From Nitrososphaerota archaeon (GTDB taxonomy: Archaea; Thermoproteota; Nitrososphaeria; Nitrososphaerales; CADDZS01), in contig JABDCJ010000002.1 of the NCBI GenBank assembly GCA_013288145.1, forward strand, positions 33,211 to 97,210: a stretch of DNA of 64,000 bases, written 5' to 3'. The notes beneath the pieces were generated by a model. It made no database searches. It was not told where the DNA came from and worked only from the letters and a program-made list of their open reading frames with translations. A program made the position numbers and the translations under genes. Shown one piece after another: positions 18,021 through 27,129 of this stretch; the first letter of the stretch is position 1; each line of letters opens with the position of its first letter.

Positions 18021-18952
18021 ACTAAAGCAGCCTCTTCATCGTTTTGCATTTGTAATTCATCTTCCTCGCTCTTAGACCTTTTTCCACGAATTTTTGCCAA
18101 CAGCTTTTCCTCGTCTTCTTCAACTCTCACGCCCCTTTTGCTGAAGAACCTATTAACATTGGAAATGTCTCTTTTGAGAAACTCTTCGGCGGAAGGATGT
18201 ACTATTGAAACTGCGGAACCAAAATCAAACAAAATTAGATGTTTTTCCAGCTTCATCACGTTATACTCTGAAAGGTCCGAGTGCACTAAATCCGCTTTCT
18301 GGTAAATTAGTGCCATTGATTTGATCAAATCCGTATAATCAGCTTTCGTGGCTTTGGAGTCGATCAACCGTGGCGCTGGAATCCCCGCTTTCCCAATAAA
18401 TTCCATAACGACGACGTTACCTTGGAAAGTCAATGGGCGCGGAACGCGGACGCCCGCGTTGAAAGCCTGCTTTAGGTTTACGTATTCCTTCCTTGCCCAT
18501 AATTCCGCGATTCCTCGACTGTCGCGGCGAATTTTGTTAAAACGGGGATCTCCATCAACATATTGCAATCTCTTCTTGTAATCCGACGAGGCCACAACGT
18601 AAATTTTGACGGCGACATCAGTCCCATCACTTTTTACTCCCCAATACACGCGAGCCTCCTTCCCAGAGCTAATGACACCATTAAGATACGCAAATGCATC
18701 GGCATTAGAAAGATCGTAAAGGATCATCAAAGTCTTCCGATCAAAGACTTCCTCAAAGACGGATCTTTCCTCCTCATTCTTGAGTATGACGCGATCTCGT
18801 TTGTCTATCCTTTCCGCTTCTTTGTGGAACTTTTGAAGACTTTCCTCTCCCTTTTCGTCTCTTTCGCGAACGTACTTCAAACTTTGAACAATTCTTCCAA
18901 TGTCGTAAATGGTTTGAAAAGGGAAAAGCATTACGGAAGGAGTTTCAGCCAC
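18017..18952 (-). CDS. rio1: RIO1-type serine/threonine protein kinase
   Basis: A 311-residue atypical kinase. The RIO1 signature is complete: flexible-loop/nucleotide segment SSGKEARVYWG, catalytic loop LVHSDLSEYN and metal-binding LFDFGSAV. An acidic C-terminal tail follows. RIO1 kinases act in final 30S maturation in eukaryotes. aIF1A, which precedes rio1 in many archaea, is not present here. The start may be the ATG eight codons downstream (MLFPFQTI). Confidence 0.93.
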   Translation of the reverse strand: MAETPSVMLFPFQTIYDIGRIVQSLKYVRERDEKGEESLQKFHKEAERIDKRDRVILKNEEERSVFEEVFDRKTLMILYDLSNADAFAYLNGVISSGKEARVYWGVKSDGTDVAVKIYVVASSDYKKRLQYVDGDPRFNKIRRDSRGIAELWARKEYVNLKQAFNAGVRVPRPLTFQGNVVVMEFIGKAGIPAPRLIDSKATKADYTDLIKSMALIYQKADLVHSDLSEYNVMKLEKHLILFDFGSAVSIVHPSAEEFLKRDISNVNRFFSKRGVRVEEDEEKLLAKIRGKRSKSEEDELQMQNDEEAALV

Positions 18953-19043
18953 AATTCGTCCTTGATTAGAAACCTTTTTCCCGATTCCTCGTACATTTCT
19001 TGTGGAATACTACGTGATCGTTTGAGAGAGAAAGTTTGCTAAT

Positions 19044-19859
19044 TTGATTTCCATTGCTATTCCGGATTCTATGTTCCTAGAAGATGACGCCCTTCGTGAA
19101 AAGACGGTAAAGGTTGGTCTAATTGCGAGATCAGCCGCAATCTTCGGGGTCGAAAGAATCTACATCTATCGAGATCCTTCACGCAACAGCGACGATGATT
19201 ACGAGACTGCAAAAGTTATTTTCGAATATATGGAGACGCCCCAATATCTTCGCAAGCGACTTTATGGTCGTCGGAAAGAGCTTGAGTACGTGGGTTTGTT
19301 GCCTCCCCTTAGAATCCCTTCCCATTTGAAGGAGTACACCGTTGAACCCAATGAGATCCGTGAAGCGGTGATAGTGTTGCAGAACGGCGAGCTGATGGCA
19401 GATATCGGCGCAAACAAACTTGCTATGGTGGAGGGCAGAGTTCATGAGAGTCAACGAGTCACGCTTAGGGTGACTTCAGTGGAGCCTCTAATTGTGCGTG
19501 TGGAGGAAAATCCAGTGGAACAATACTGGGGTTATGAGATAAGACGTGCACCCTCATTGGCACGATTTCTGAAAAGCTCGAACTTTGAGCTACTGATTAT
19601 GACGTCGCGATTAGGCGAAGCAGTAGATACTATCTGGAAGGATTTTTGCGCTAAATGTTCAGGTTCTCCGAGGATCTTGATCTGCTTTGGGTCACCCCAG
19701 GCCGGGGTTGATAAATTATTGAAATTGGAAAAAGCTAGAGTAAAGGACTTTCCTTCGATTTACGTGAACACATTTCCCGGTCAGAAAGTGGAAACAGTTA
19801 GGCTTGAAGAAGCGATCCCCGGGACTCTCGCCCTCGTGAATGTTGCATCAAAAGTATGA
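19044..19859 (+). CDS. SPOUT-superfamily RNA methyltransferase (C9orf114/PF02598 type)
   Basis: A 271-residue putative SAM-dependent RNA methyltransferase. The N-terminal ISIAIPDSMFLED strand and ALREKTVKVG helix, an OB-like insert, and the C-terminal knot region (ILICFGSPQAGV then NTFPGQKVETVRLEEAI) match the family that sits just upstream of rpl3 in many archaea. The target RNA is unknown. TTG start. It heads the ribosomal superoperon. Confidence 0.82.
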   Translation: MISIAIPDSMFLEDDALREKTVKVGLIARSAAIFGVERIYIYRDPSRNSDDDYETAKVIFEYMETPQYLRKRLYGRRKELEYVGLLPPLRIPSHLKEYTVEPNEIREAVIVLQNGELMADIGANKLAMVEGRVHESQRVTLRVTSVEPLIVRVEENPVEQYWGYEIRRAPSLARFLKSSNFELLIMTSRLGEAVDTIWKDFCAKCSGSPRILICFGSPQAGVDKLLKLEKARVKDFPSIYVNTFPGQKVETVRLEEAIPGTLALVNVASKV

Positions 19860-19918
19860 TCTTGTCAAAGAAAATACGAGAATCTCAAATTGTATGAAAA
19901 ACCGATTCTATCGCTAAA

Positions 19919-19930
19919 CGTTTAAAAAGA
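19919..19930 (+). promoter_or_regulatory. Candidate TATA box upstream of rpl3
   Basis: CGTTTAAAAAGA lies 37-48 bases before the ATG at 19967, so a transcript starting about 25 bases further on would have a leader of about 20 bases. It could serve as the main promoter of the ribosomal operon. Confidence 0.4.
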
Positions 19931-19966
19931 ATATTCGGCGATGTCGTGCAGTACGGCGTTTTTCGG

Positions 19967-21019
19967 ATGGGTCATCGTAAGCATAGCGCACCTAGGCGAG
20001 GCTCTCTCGCTTTTGCACCTAGAGCGCGGCATCAGGTACTTCTCCCCAGGATAAGAAACTGGACAACTCGAGGAGTGGACAAGCCGACTTTGGGCGGTTT
20101 TCCTCTTTTCAAAGTAGGTATGGTTCAAGTCGTTACTCTGGACGATAGAGAAAAGACCCCGAATTTCGGTAAACCGATGTTTAATCCCGCAACCGTTCTA
20201 TCGGCTCCAGCCCTTACGGTTTTTGGGTTCAGGGCATACGGCCGAAAGAATGGAATAGATTTTGCTCTCGGAGACGTTTTTTCGAACAGTTTGCCCGAAG
20301 AAATCCAAGAAAGAATTTCATTTCAACGAGATTCAAAAGATTCTGAATCCTTCGATGTGTCGCTAAAAAAAGTCGAAAGCATGTTAGGAGAAATATCAAG
20401 TTTCACCGCAATAGTCGGCGTTACTCCTAGCGAGGCGGGACTGGCGAACGGAATACCCCAGATTCAAGAAGTCGGCATAGTGGGCGGAAATGCAAAGTCC
20501 CAATTTGAGTATCTCAAAGGAGCTGTCGGCAATGTAGTAAAGCCAGCGGATTATTTCAAGCCTGGTGCTTTCATCGACAGTATAGCGATCACAAAGGGCA
20601 AAGGATTCGAGGGAGTCATCACTAGGTTTGGTGTAAGGCGAAAACAACACAAATCTAGAAAGACGGTCAGAGAAGTTGGAGTAATCAGTCCTTGGCACCC
20701 GGCAACCGTGATGTATACCGTTCCAAGAGCAGGGCAGATGGGTTTCCATCAACGGATTGACAAGAATAAGAGAATTCTAGCCGTATCTAACGCACAAACG
20801 AATCCGATTACACCAAGTGGCGGTTTTCCACATTTCGGAGATGTAAGAGGAGATTACGTAATTGTTCGCGGCTCTGTGCCGGGACCGATCAAGAGACTAG
20901 TGGACCTTAGATTGCCGCTTTATCCAAGAAGGCAAAAAGTCATAGCTCCTAAAATCGTTGAAATCAACGTTGCTGGTAAAGCAATACCTCTTATTTCAAC
21001 GCCAGCGCCATCCAAGTAG
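19967..21019 (+). CDS. rpl3: 50S ribosomal protein L3
   Basis: A 350-residue archaeal/eukaryotic-type L3. The ATG at 19967 gives the family start GHRKHSAPRRGSLAF; an upstream GTG at 19946 adds seven unconserved residues. Conserved blocks include KGFEGVITRFGVRRKQHK and RAGQMGFHQR, which reach toward the peptidyl-transferase centre. It is the first ribosomal gene of the plus-strand operon, and its stop lies 10 bases before the L4 start. Confidence 0.96.
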   Translation: MGHRKHSAPRRGSLAFAPRARHQVLLPRIRNWTTRGVDKPTLGGFPLFKVGMVQVVTLDDREKTPNFGKPMFNPATVLSAPALTVFGFRAYGRKNGIDFALGDVFSNSLPEEIQERISFQRDSKDSESFDVSLKKVESMLGEISSFTAIVGVTPSEAGLANGIPQIQEVGIVGGNAKSQFEYLKGAVGNVVKPADYFKPGAFIDSIAITKGKGFEGVITRFGVRRKQHKSRKTVREVGVISPWHPATVMYTVPRAGQMGFHQRIDKNKRILAVSNAQTNPITPSGGFPHFGDVRGDYVIVRGSVPGPIKRLVDLRLPLYPRRQKVIAPKIVEINVAGKAIPLISTPAPSK

Positions 21020-21029
21020 TTGTTTTCTG

Positions 21030-21815
21030 ATGCAAACAAAAATTCTGGATCTTGAAGGACAAGAGGGAGACTCCGTCGATCTCCCTTCTGTGTTCAATAC
21101 TACTGTCCGAGAGGATGTCATTAACCGCGTTTTTGTAGCGCTAGCCTCTCATAAGAAGCAGCCTCAGGGTCGCGATCCTCTGGCAGGCGAGAGAACCTCG
21201 GCTGAATCAGGTCATCCACCAACTGGAAGAGGAATCTCTAGGATTCCACGTGTAAAGGGAGAGAGGTACTCAAAGTCTGGAATGGCAGGTGCAGTTGCAA
21301 GTACTGTACACGGTCGTATGCCTCATCCGCCGAAATCCGAAAAAGTTATTCGGAAAGAAATCAATTCAAAGGAAAGATACTTGGCGGTTGCTTCCGCAAT
21401 TGCAGCGACCACAAATCAGGACCTTGTCCAGAAAAGGGGTCACAAGTTCTCTGCCAAACTTCCAATTGTTGTATCCGGAGATCTTGAAAATATTACAAAA
21501 GCGCGAGATCTGAAGAAATTCCTTACGGTTTTAGGCGCAGACAAGGATATTCTAAGAGCGGGCGACCGAAAAAAGAAGGTTACAAGCGCGCTTTCGAGAA
21601 GAATCAGACCGGGAGTTGGTCCGCTGATCGTTGTCTCAAATACGTCAAAACTTAGGGCAGCCGCAAAATCTTTTACAGGTTTGAGTGTTGCGACCAGTTC
21701 CAGCCTTTCAGTTTTGGATCTTGCACCGGGTTCCATTCCAGGCCGACTAACAATATGGACAAAAGAATCTCTTAACGGTATTTCGAAAAACGTCCTAAAT
21801 GCTGGAGGTAATTAA
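21030..21815 (+). CDS. rpl4: 50S ribosomal protein L4 (L4/L1e)
   Basis: A 261-residue protein of the L4/L1e family. The ATG at 21030 gives the usual short N-terminus (MQTKILDLEGQEGDSVDLP). A longer frame reaching back into rpl3 is unlikely. The extended loop with GRGISRIPRVKGERY that lines the exit tunnel is present, followed by the C-terminal globular part. A GGAGGT motif just before L23 lies in its last codons. Confidence 0.95.
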   Translation: MQTKILDLEGQEGDSVDLPSVFNTTVREDVINRVFVALASHKKQPQGRDPLAGERTSAESGHPPTGRGISRIPRVKGERYSKSGMAGAVASTVHGRMPHPPKSEKVIRKEINSKERYLAVASAIAATTNQDLVQKRGHKFSAKLPIVVSGDLENITKARDLKKFLTVLGADKDILRAGDRKKKVTSALSRRIRPGVGPLIVVSNTSKLRAAAKSFTGLSVATSSSLSVLDLAPGSIPGRLTIWTKESLNGISKNVLNAGGN

Positions 21816-21817
21816 TT

Positions 21818-22084
21818 ATGAATCCTGAAGATGCGCTAAAAATAGTCTATAGACCTTATGTTACAGAAAAAACATTTGACCTAATCGAGAGACAAAACAA
21901 ACTTTGTTTCCTTGTTGACCTGAAGGCTTCAAAGAAGAAAATCAAGAGTGCTATTGAGACCCTTTACCAGGTCAGGGTAGCGAGTGTCAATACTGCAATA
22001 ACGATAATCGGGAAGAAGGCATTTGTCAGACTCGCCCCCGAAAGTTCTGCTACTGATCTTGCCTCAAAACTTGGATTGGTGTAA
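21818..22084 (+). CDS. rpl23: 50S ribosomal protein L23
   Basis: An 88-residue exit-tunnel protein with the family pattern YVTEKTFDLIERQNKLCF followed by IKSAIETLYQVRV. It starts 2 bases after the L4 stop, preceded by a GGAGGT Shine-Dalgarno-like motif. It is the ribosomal docking site for the signal recognition particle in archaea. Confidence 0.95.
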   Translation: MNPEDALKIVYRPYVTEKTFDLIERQNKLCFLVDLKASKKKIKSAIETLYQVRVASVNTAITIIGKKAFVRLAPESSATDLASKLGLV

Positions 22085-22087
22085 TAG

Positions 22088-22825
22088 ATGGGTAAGAGAA
22101 TTCTTCAGAGACACCGCGGTAAAGGCGGGATTCAATACAGAGCTCCCGAGAATGGCAAGTTTGCGAAGGTGCGCTATCCTTTCGTGCCCGATGGTCAGAC
22201 TGCGGAAATGAAAGTATTGGATATTGTTCATGAGCGTGGCCGGGCTTATCCACTTGCCAAGCTGGATTTTTCAGGTAAAAGATTCTACATACCAGCTGTT
22301 TCTGGAACTGTTGTAGGTACCGCAATTCAAATTGGCCCCCAAGCTTCGGTCACCTCTGGCAATATACTTCCATTATCTAGTATCCCTGAAGGGACTGCCA
22401 TATGCAACATTGAGAGATATTTCTGTGACGGCGGTAGATTGGTCAGGCAGGCAGGTGAATCAGCGGTTTTGTTTGCTAACACGCCTCAGGGATCTACAAT
22501 CAGGATGCCCTCAGGACGCACAGCTTTTCTTTCGCCTCGATGTCGCGCTTCAATAGGAATTGTTAGCGGAGGAGGCAGGGTCGAGAAGCCCTTTCTCCGT
22601 GCAGGTGCAAAGTATCACCTGATGAAATCGAAAGGAAAAATGTACCCTCGCATGCGAGGAATCGCTATGGCTGCTGTTTACCATCCATTCGGTGGAGGAA
22701 GACACCAGCATCCAGGCAAGTCCACATCGACCTCTCGTAATGCGCCTCCAGGACGGAAGGTAGGAAATATTGCACCTCGCAAGACAGGACGAAAGAGAAT
22801 AGTTAGGGCCGAGGATCGAGTATAG
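22088..22825 (+). CDS. rpl2: 50S ribosomal protein L2 (L8e)
   Basis: A 245-residue archaeal L2. It begins GKRILQRHRGKGG and carries the universally conserved C-terminal RGIAMAAVYHPFGGGRHQ, whose His contributes to the peptidyl-transferase region. It starts 3 bases after the L23 stop. Confidence 0.96.
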   Translation: MGKRILQRHRGKGGIQYRAPENGKFAKVRYPFVPDGQTAEMKVLDIVHERGRAYPLAKLDFSGKRFYIPAVSGTVVGTAIQIGPQASVTSGNILPLSSIPEGTAICNIERYFCDGGRLVRQAGESAVLFANTPQGSTIRMPSGRTAFLSPRCRASIGIVSGGGRVEKPFLRAGAKYHLMKSKGKMYPRMRGIAMAAVYHPFGGGRHQHPGKSTSTSRNAPPGRKVGNIAPRKTGRKRIVRAEDRV

Positions 22826-22846
22826 TAAGAGAGTGAGTGAATAGAA

Positions 22847-23242
22847 ATGCCGAAAGAGTTCAAGTACCGAGGATATTCGTTAGAGCAACTTCAAGGGATG
22901 TCATTTGAGTCGTTTCTCGGTCTCCTCCCTTCAAGACAAAGAAGATCCTTGAATCGGGGAATTTCAGACGAAAAGAAAAAACTGATCGAGGAAACAAGGC
23001 TTGCAAAGGATGGCAAGATCAAAAACCCGATTAAGACTCATGCCAGAGACATGGTGATACTGCCATACATGGTTGGGTTGAATATACAAGTTCATTCCGG
23101 CCGCGAATTTGTGCCACTCGAGATCAAGCCGGAAATGGTGGGTCGCTATATTGGAGAATATGTCATCACTAACAAAAAAGTCGTCCATGGAACTCCAGGT
23201 ATTGGGGCATCGCGATCAAGTCTCTATGTCCCGTTGAAATAA
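22847..23242 (+). CDS. rps19: 30S ribosomal protein S19
   Basis: A 131-residue archaeal S19 (S15e type). The C-terminal region [15 protein letters not shown] and the GHK-like [20 protein letters not shown] are diagnostic. It binds the 30S head with S13. A gap of about 100 bases to L22 follows and contains GGTATTTATC near 23290, which might be an internal promoter. Confidence 0.95.
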   Translation: MPKEFKYRGYSLEQLQGMSFESFLGLLPSRQRRSLNRGISDEKKKLIEETRLAKDGKIKNPIKTHARDMVILPYMVGLNIQVHSGREFVPLEIKPEMVGRYIGEYVITNKKVVHGTPGIGASRSSLYVPLK

Positions 23243-23347
23243 GCCAAGAAATTTCAGGTCGAAGTCTTTCACTCAACTTGTTACAGCAAGGTATTTATCC
23301 ACTCAAAGAAAGAGTCCCCTTTCTACAACAAAAGTGTTAGACGAGAA

Positions 23348-23809
23348 TTGCCGCTTTTCAGGTACGCCTTTCAGAATTATGATCCTCTTCTTCACATCAA
23401 GGCTTCGGGAAGAGAGGTAGATGTGTCTCCGAAGACAGCCAGAGAAGTCTGTAATACAATCAACGGGATGTTTTTGCGCAATGCGAAAGAGTACCTTGAA
23501 GCCGTAGCTGAAAAGAAAGCAGCAGTTCCCTTTAGGCGATTTAAGCGAGGAGGAGCACATCGCTCCGAAGTTAATGGCTTCCATGCAGGTGGCTATCCAG
23601 TAAAAGCAGCATTGAAAGTCTTAGAGGTTTTAAACAATTTGGAAGCGAATTCAGAATTCAAAGGAAGAGATTTGGACAGGATGAAAATTATCCACGCGAG
23701 TGCGGCCAGAGGTAGAATAATAAAGGGATATACGCCCAGGGCGCAAGGACGGTCTTCGCCTTCTTTCAATACCCTAGTCCACATTGAACTTGTGGCTACA
23801 GAGGCTTAG
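23348..23809 (+). CDS. rpl22: 50S ribosomal protein L22
   Basis: A 153-residue archaeal L22 (L17e). KTAREVCNTINGMFL is the core helix, and the tunnel loop spans MKIIHASAARGRIIKGYTPRA. The start is TTG at 23348. No ATG precedes the conserved N-terminus. Confidence 0.94.
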   Translation: MPLFRYAFQNYDPLLHIKASGREVDVSPKTAREVCNTINGMFLRNAKEYLEAVAEKKAAVPFRRFKRGGAHRSEVNGFHAGGYPVKAALKVLEVLNNLEANSEFKGRDLDRMKIIHASAARGRIIKGYTPRAQGRSSPSFNTLVHIELVATEA

Positions 23810-23815
23810 ATTTTT

Positions 23816-24598
23816 TTGGCTACTACAACTATCACCACAACCAAAAAAGTCCTAAACAAATTCGAGCGAAATGCCGACATTGACGAATTCCTAGAAAAGT
23901 CATTGACGGAAGCCGGTTATGGCGGAGTTGATATTACGACTTCGCCGGTCGGCACGAGGATCACTCTCTTTGTTCAAAGGCCCGGTTTGGTTATCGGTCG
24001 AAGAGGTATGGGGATACGCGATCTTACTGAAAAACTAGAAAAGAAGTTTGGTCTTCCTAATCCACAAATTTCAGTAGTCGAAGAAGAAGTTCCCGAGCTG
24101 AACCCAAGAATAATGTGTTCTAGAATCGCCCAGACTGTTGTGCGCGGAACCGCATTTAGGCGGGCGGCACTTTGGGCAATGAACTCTATGATGAATGCGG
24201 GCGCCCTCGGTGTTGAAATTAATATCGCTGGAAAATTGAGAAGCGAAAGAGCTCACTTTGAAAAGTACGTTTCTGGCGTAGTGCCAAAAAGTGGCGAGAC
24301 CGCAGACAGGATTGTGCGGAGAGCTACAACTGACGTTCTTTTGAAAATGGGATTGTATGGAGTGAAGGTGAGTATTGCGATTAAGAATTCGATTGCTCCA
24401 GACATTGAATTGATAGAGCCCACTGACTCAGAATCAGCCGAGTCACCGTCCGAAAGGGATCAGACTGAATCTGAACCACAAACACAGGCTCAGCAGGAGC
24501 AACCTCGACAAAAGGAAGCTCAGGCCCCAAGGTCCTCTCGACGAAGTTCGACGAGCAAAAAGGAGTCCAAGAAGGAAGATGAAACGACTCAAAGCTGA
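23816..24598 (+). CDS. rps3: 30S ribosomal protein S3 with long polar C-terminal tail
   Basis: A 260-residue S3. The KH domain carries GLVIGRRGMGI near residue 60, followed by the conserved C-terminal domain ending near residue 200. The last 60 or so residues are Ser/Glu/Gln-rich and then Lys/Arg-rich, probably disordered. The start is a TTG at 23816 after a T-run. The end overlaps L29 by 20 bases. Confidence 0.94.
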   Translation: MATTTITTTKKVLNKFERNADIDEFLEKSLTEAGYGGVDITTSPVGTRITLFVQRPGLVIGRRGMGIRDLTEKLEKKFGLPNPQISVVEEEVPELNPRIMCSRIAQTVVRGTAFRRAALWAMNSMMNAGALGVEINIAGKLRSERAHFEKYVSGVVPKSGETADRIVRRATTDVLLKMGLYGVKVSIAIKNSIAPDIELIEPTDSESAESPSERDQTESEPQTQAQQEQPRQKEAQAPRSSRRSSTSKKESKKEDETTQS

Positions 24599-24839
24599 TG
24601 ACCTTTCACGCTTGTCAGATCCTGATCTGATCAAGCGCCTAAATGATCTTAGAACTGAGCTTTCAAGACTTAGGTCGAGCGCAGCACGCGGTACTTTGAA
24701 GAAGGAGCTTGGAGAAATTAAGACAGTTCGGCGAAACATAGCTCGTGTACTTACTTCCATAAACGCGAAGAAGAAATCAGTTGAACCGATAGCGCAAGAA
24801 AAGACAGTCAAGAGCGAAGTGCCCGCGGTAAAGAGCTAG
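24579..24839 (+). CDS. rpl29: 50S ribosomal protein L29
   Basis: An 86-residue L29 with the family helices: LSDPDLIKRLNDLRTELSRL and the C-terminal IKTVRRNIARVLTSI. The C-terminal tail of about 20 residues is longer than bacterial L29. The ATG lies inside the end of rps3, so the two are probably translationally coupled. Confidence 0.92.
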   Translation: MKRLKADDLSRLSDPDLIKRLNDLRTELSRLRSSAARGTLKKELGEIKTVRRNIARVLTSINAKKKSVEPIAQEKTVKSEVPAVKS

Positions 24840-24873
24840 GTAAATCGTCTAAGAAAAATTTGGTGAATGATGG

Positions 24874-25122
24874 TTGTATTCAGGAATGTTGATAGGAAGG
24901 GAAATTGTAGTTCTTGCTTCTCGAGACAGAACTATGCTTAATTTGAAAGGCCTCGTGGTGGATGAGACGAAGAACATTATCACAGTGGTTACTCCGCTCG
25001 ATAGGCAAGTGAGGATTCCAAAATCGATAGTAACTCTGAGTCTTACGGGCAGGAAAAAGGAAACTCTTGTCATTGAGGGTTCTAAATTAATCGGAACTCC
25101 TGCAGATAGAATAAAGGGATAG
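24874..25122 (+). CDS. rnp1: Ribonuclease P protein component 1 (Rpp29/Pop4)
   Basis: An 82-residue Sm-like barrel protein of archaeal RNase P, which removes 5' leaders from pre-tRNA. GLVVDETKNIITV and the basic C-terminal half match Rpp29, and the position between L29 and S17 is the usual archaeal one. The start is TTG 24874 or the ATG four codons on (24886). The SUI1/eIF1 gene that accompanies it in some archaea is absent. Confidence 0.87.
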   Translation: MYSGMLIGREIVVLASRDRTMLNLKGLVVDETKNIITVVTPLDRQVRIPKSIVTLSLTGRKKETLVIEGSKLIGTPADRIKG

Positions 25123-25130
25123 AAAGTATA

Positions 25131-25490
25131 ATGTCGCAAGCTAAGAATATCGGCCTTCAGGTCAAGGCTCCAGCTAGACACTGCGAAGATCCCAATTGCC
25201 CATTCCATGGCACCTTGAAGATCCGAGGCAAGCTAGTGACGGGGAAGGTAGTCAGTGTTTCGGCGAAGAATCTCGCTGTAATTCGGAGAGAATCTACTCA
25301 ATTCTACAAGAAATATTTGCGGTACTTTAAGAAACGCCACAAACTTCATGCGCATCTCTCGCCATGTTTTGATCTGAAACTAGGAGATATTGCGACGATC
25401 GCAGAATGTAGACCGATTTCAAAGACAGTTTCTTTTGTAGTCGTGGACAGCGTCAGAGAGACAGTTACTGATAAGGCCGGGCAAAAGTAG
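25131..25490 (+). CDS. rps17: 30S ribosomal protein S17
   Basis: A 119-residue archaeal S17 (S11e). CEDPNCPFHGTL near residues 18-29 and the OB-fold strand RGKLVTGKVVS are characteristic, followed by KKYLRYFKKRHKLHAH. It starts 8 bases after rnp1. Confidence 0.94.
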   Translation: MSQAKNIGLQVKAPARHCEDPNCPFHGTLKIRGKLVTGKVVSVSAKNLAVIRRESTQFYKKYLRYFKKRHKLHAHLSPCFDLKLGDIATIAECRPISKTVSFVVVDSVRETVTDKAGQK

Positions 25491-25514
25491 AGAGAAATTT
25501 TCGGTGGATTAGTT

Positions 25515-25949
25515 TTGTCGACTAAATCAAGAGCGGTTTCAGCAAAAGGAGTCTCAGAGTTTAAGCTATACATTACCAGGGCTGTTCCTGTTAATGCAGT
25601 GATAACCTGCGCTGATAATACTGGCGCAAAAACACTTCGAGTTGTTAACGTCACAAGGTATCACGGAAGGCTGAGACGAGTTCCGGCTGCGTCAGTCGGA
25701 GATCACATAACCGTCGTCGTAAAACGTGGCCCTCCTGAGCTTAGAAAGCAAACTTTCGGAGCAGTGATCATCAGACAAAAGTACGCGGTAAGGAGAGTCA
25801 GCGGTCAGAGAATAATGTTCGAAGACAACGCCGCTGTCATAATTACTCCAGAGGGCGATCTGAAAGGTACGGATATCAAAGGACCTGTCGCAGCTGAAGC
25901 TGCAGAAAGATGGCCAAGAATTGCCAACCTTGCCACTATGATTGTTTGA
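25515..25949 (+). CDS. rpl14: 50S ribosomal protein L14
   Basis: A 144-residue L14 with the conserved ITCADNTGAKTLRVVNV and VKRGPPELRKQ blocks and the C-terminal ANLATMIV. TTG start at 25515, preceded by GGTGG about ten bases upstream. It binds near the factor-binding face of the large subunit. Confidence 0.95.
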   Translation: MSTKSRAVSAKGVSEFKLYITRAVPVNAVITCADNTGAKTLRVVNVTRYHGRLRRVPAASVGDHITVVVKRGPPELRKQTFGAVIIRQKYAVRRVSGQRIMFEDNAAVIITPEGDLKGTDIKGPVAAEAAERWPRIANLATMIV

Positions 25950-25969
25950 TGAAATGGAGTTAATCATAA

Positions 25970-26341
25970 TTGAAATTCTCAACTAGTTCTTCAAAACCGG
26001 TAAAGGTAAGAAAAGCGCTTGCCAATAATCCAACTAGAGAAAGGACACTGAAGTTAGCACGGGCAATGCTCTCCGCAGATCTAAAATCAAAATACGCGAC
26101 GAATTCTGTCCGCGTAAGACCGGGCGATAGTGTAAGACTAGTGAGGGGCGAGTACGCTGGTGTAGAAGGAAAAATTCAGAAGGTCTTTCCTGCGGAGGGT
26201 CGAGTTACCGTAGAGGGGGTTACACGAGAGAAAATCGCGGGTGGAACAACGCCTTTGAGAATTCACACTTCAAACGTTGTCGTCACCAGCCTTAACCTGG
26301 ATGACAAATTTCGCAGGCAGAAATTAGAAGGTACTTCCTAA
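25970..26341 (+). CDS. rpl24: 50S ribosomal protein L24
   Basis: A 123-residue archaeal L24 (L26e) with the KOW motif VRLVRGEYAGVEGKIQKV near residues 52-69. TTG start at 25970 with a GGAG about ten bases upstream. Confidence 0.94.
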   Translation: MKFSTSSSKPVKVRKALANNPTRERTLKLARAMLSADLKSKYATNSVRVRPGDSVRLVRGEYAGVEGKIQKVFPAEGRVTVEGVTREKIAGGTTPLRIHTSNVVVTSLNLDDKFRRQKLEGTS

Positions 26342-26368
26342 TTTTTCAAGTTGACAGTGAATATTTGA

Positions 26369-27106
26369 ATGGCAAAAAAGAGTGGTAGTCTAAAGGCAAA
26401 ACGATCTGCTAGTCCCGCGTTCTGGCAAATTTCGAGAAAAGACAAAAGATTCGTGGTTAGGACTTCTCCTGGACCTCATCCCAAGGCTCTCAGCTATCCC
26501 CTGCTAGTTGTCCTAAGAGACGTTCTCGGACTCGCTAAAACGAGACGTGAGGCGCTTTCTGTCCTAAATGAGGGAAAGGTTAGCGTCGACGGCCGAGTTG
26601 TAAAGTCAGAGGCTTTTCCAATAGGATTGATGGACGTTGTTGATTTTCCCGAAGTAGGTCGGTCTTACAGAATGGTTCCCTACTATGGCAGGCTGGTTCC
26701 TGTTGAAATCGATTCGAAGGAAAAAGGCTTGAAGCTTTGTCATGTAAAGTCGAAAAAGACTGTGCGCGGTTCAAAGCTTAGCTATGGCTTGCATGACGGC
26801 CGGGTGATATTTCCTGAAGCTGAAGTAGATATTCGACCGGGCGACGCATGTATCATAAAGATTCCGACCCAGGAATTTCAAGCAAGTTTCAGACTGGGAA
26901 AGGAAACACTTGCGCTTGTGATTCGAGGCGAAAAGTCAGGTCAAGTTGCAACGGTCGAGGATGTGAAGCCCGGGACTTACTCAAGGGGATCTATTGCAAC
27001 TATCAGATTCGCGGACGGAACTTCCTCTGAGCTTCCGACGAGCGTTCTGCTTCCCATAGGGAAACAAATCCCAGAGATTACTCTGACAAAGACTGCGGCA
27101 TCGTAG
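26369..27106 (+). CDS. rps4e: 30S ribosomal protein S4e
   Basis: A 245-residue archaeal/eukaryotic-specific protein with an S4-type RNA-binding domain (TRREALSVLNEGKVSVDGR) and a central S4e domain. A KOW-like segment near the C-terminus (GEKSGQVATVEDV) also fits. Position between L24 and L5 is standard for archaea. Confidence 0.95.
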   Translation: MAKKSGSLKAKRSASPAFWQISRKDKRFVVRTSPGPHPKALSYPLLVVLRDVLGLAKTRREALSVLNEGKVSVDGRVVKSEAFPIGLMDVVDFPEVGRSYRMVPYYGRLVPVEIDSKEKGLKLCHVKSKKTVRGSKLSYGLHDGRVIFPEAEVDIRPGDACIIKIPTQEFQASFRLGKETLALVIRGEKSGQVATVEDVKPGTYSRGSIATIRFADGTSSELPTSVLLPIGKQIPEITLTKTAAS

Positions 27107-27129
27107 AAAATTAGAGGTATTATTCTCCA

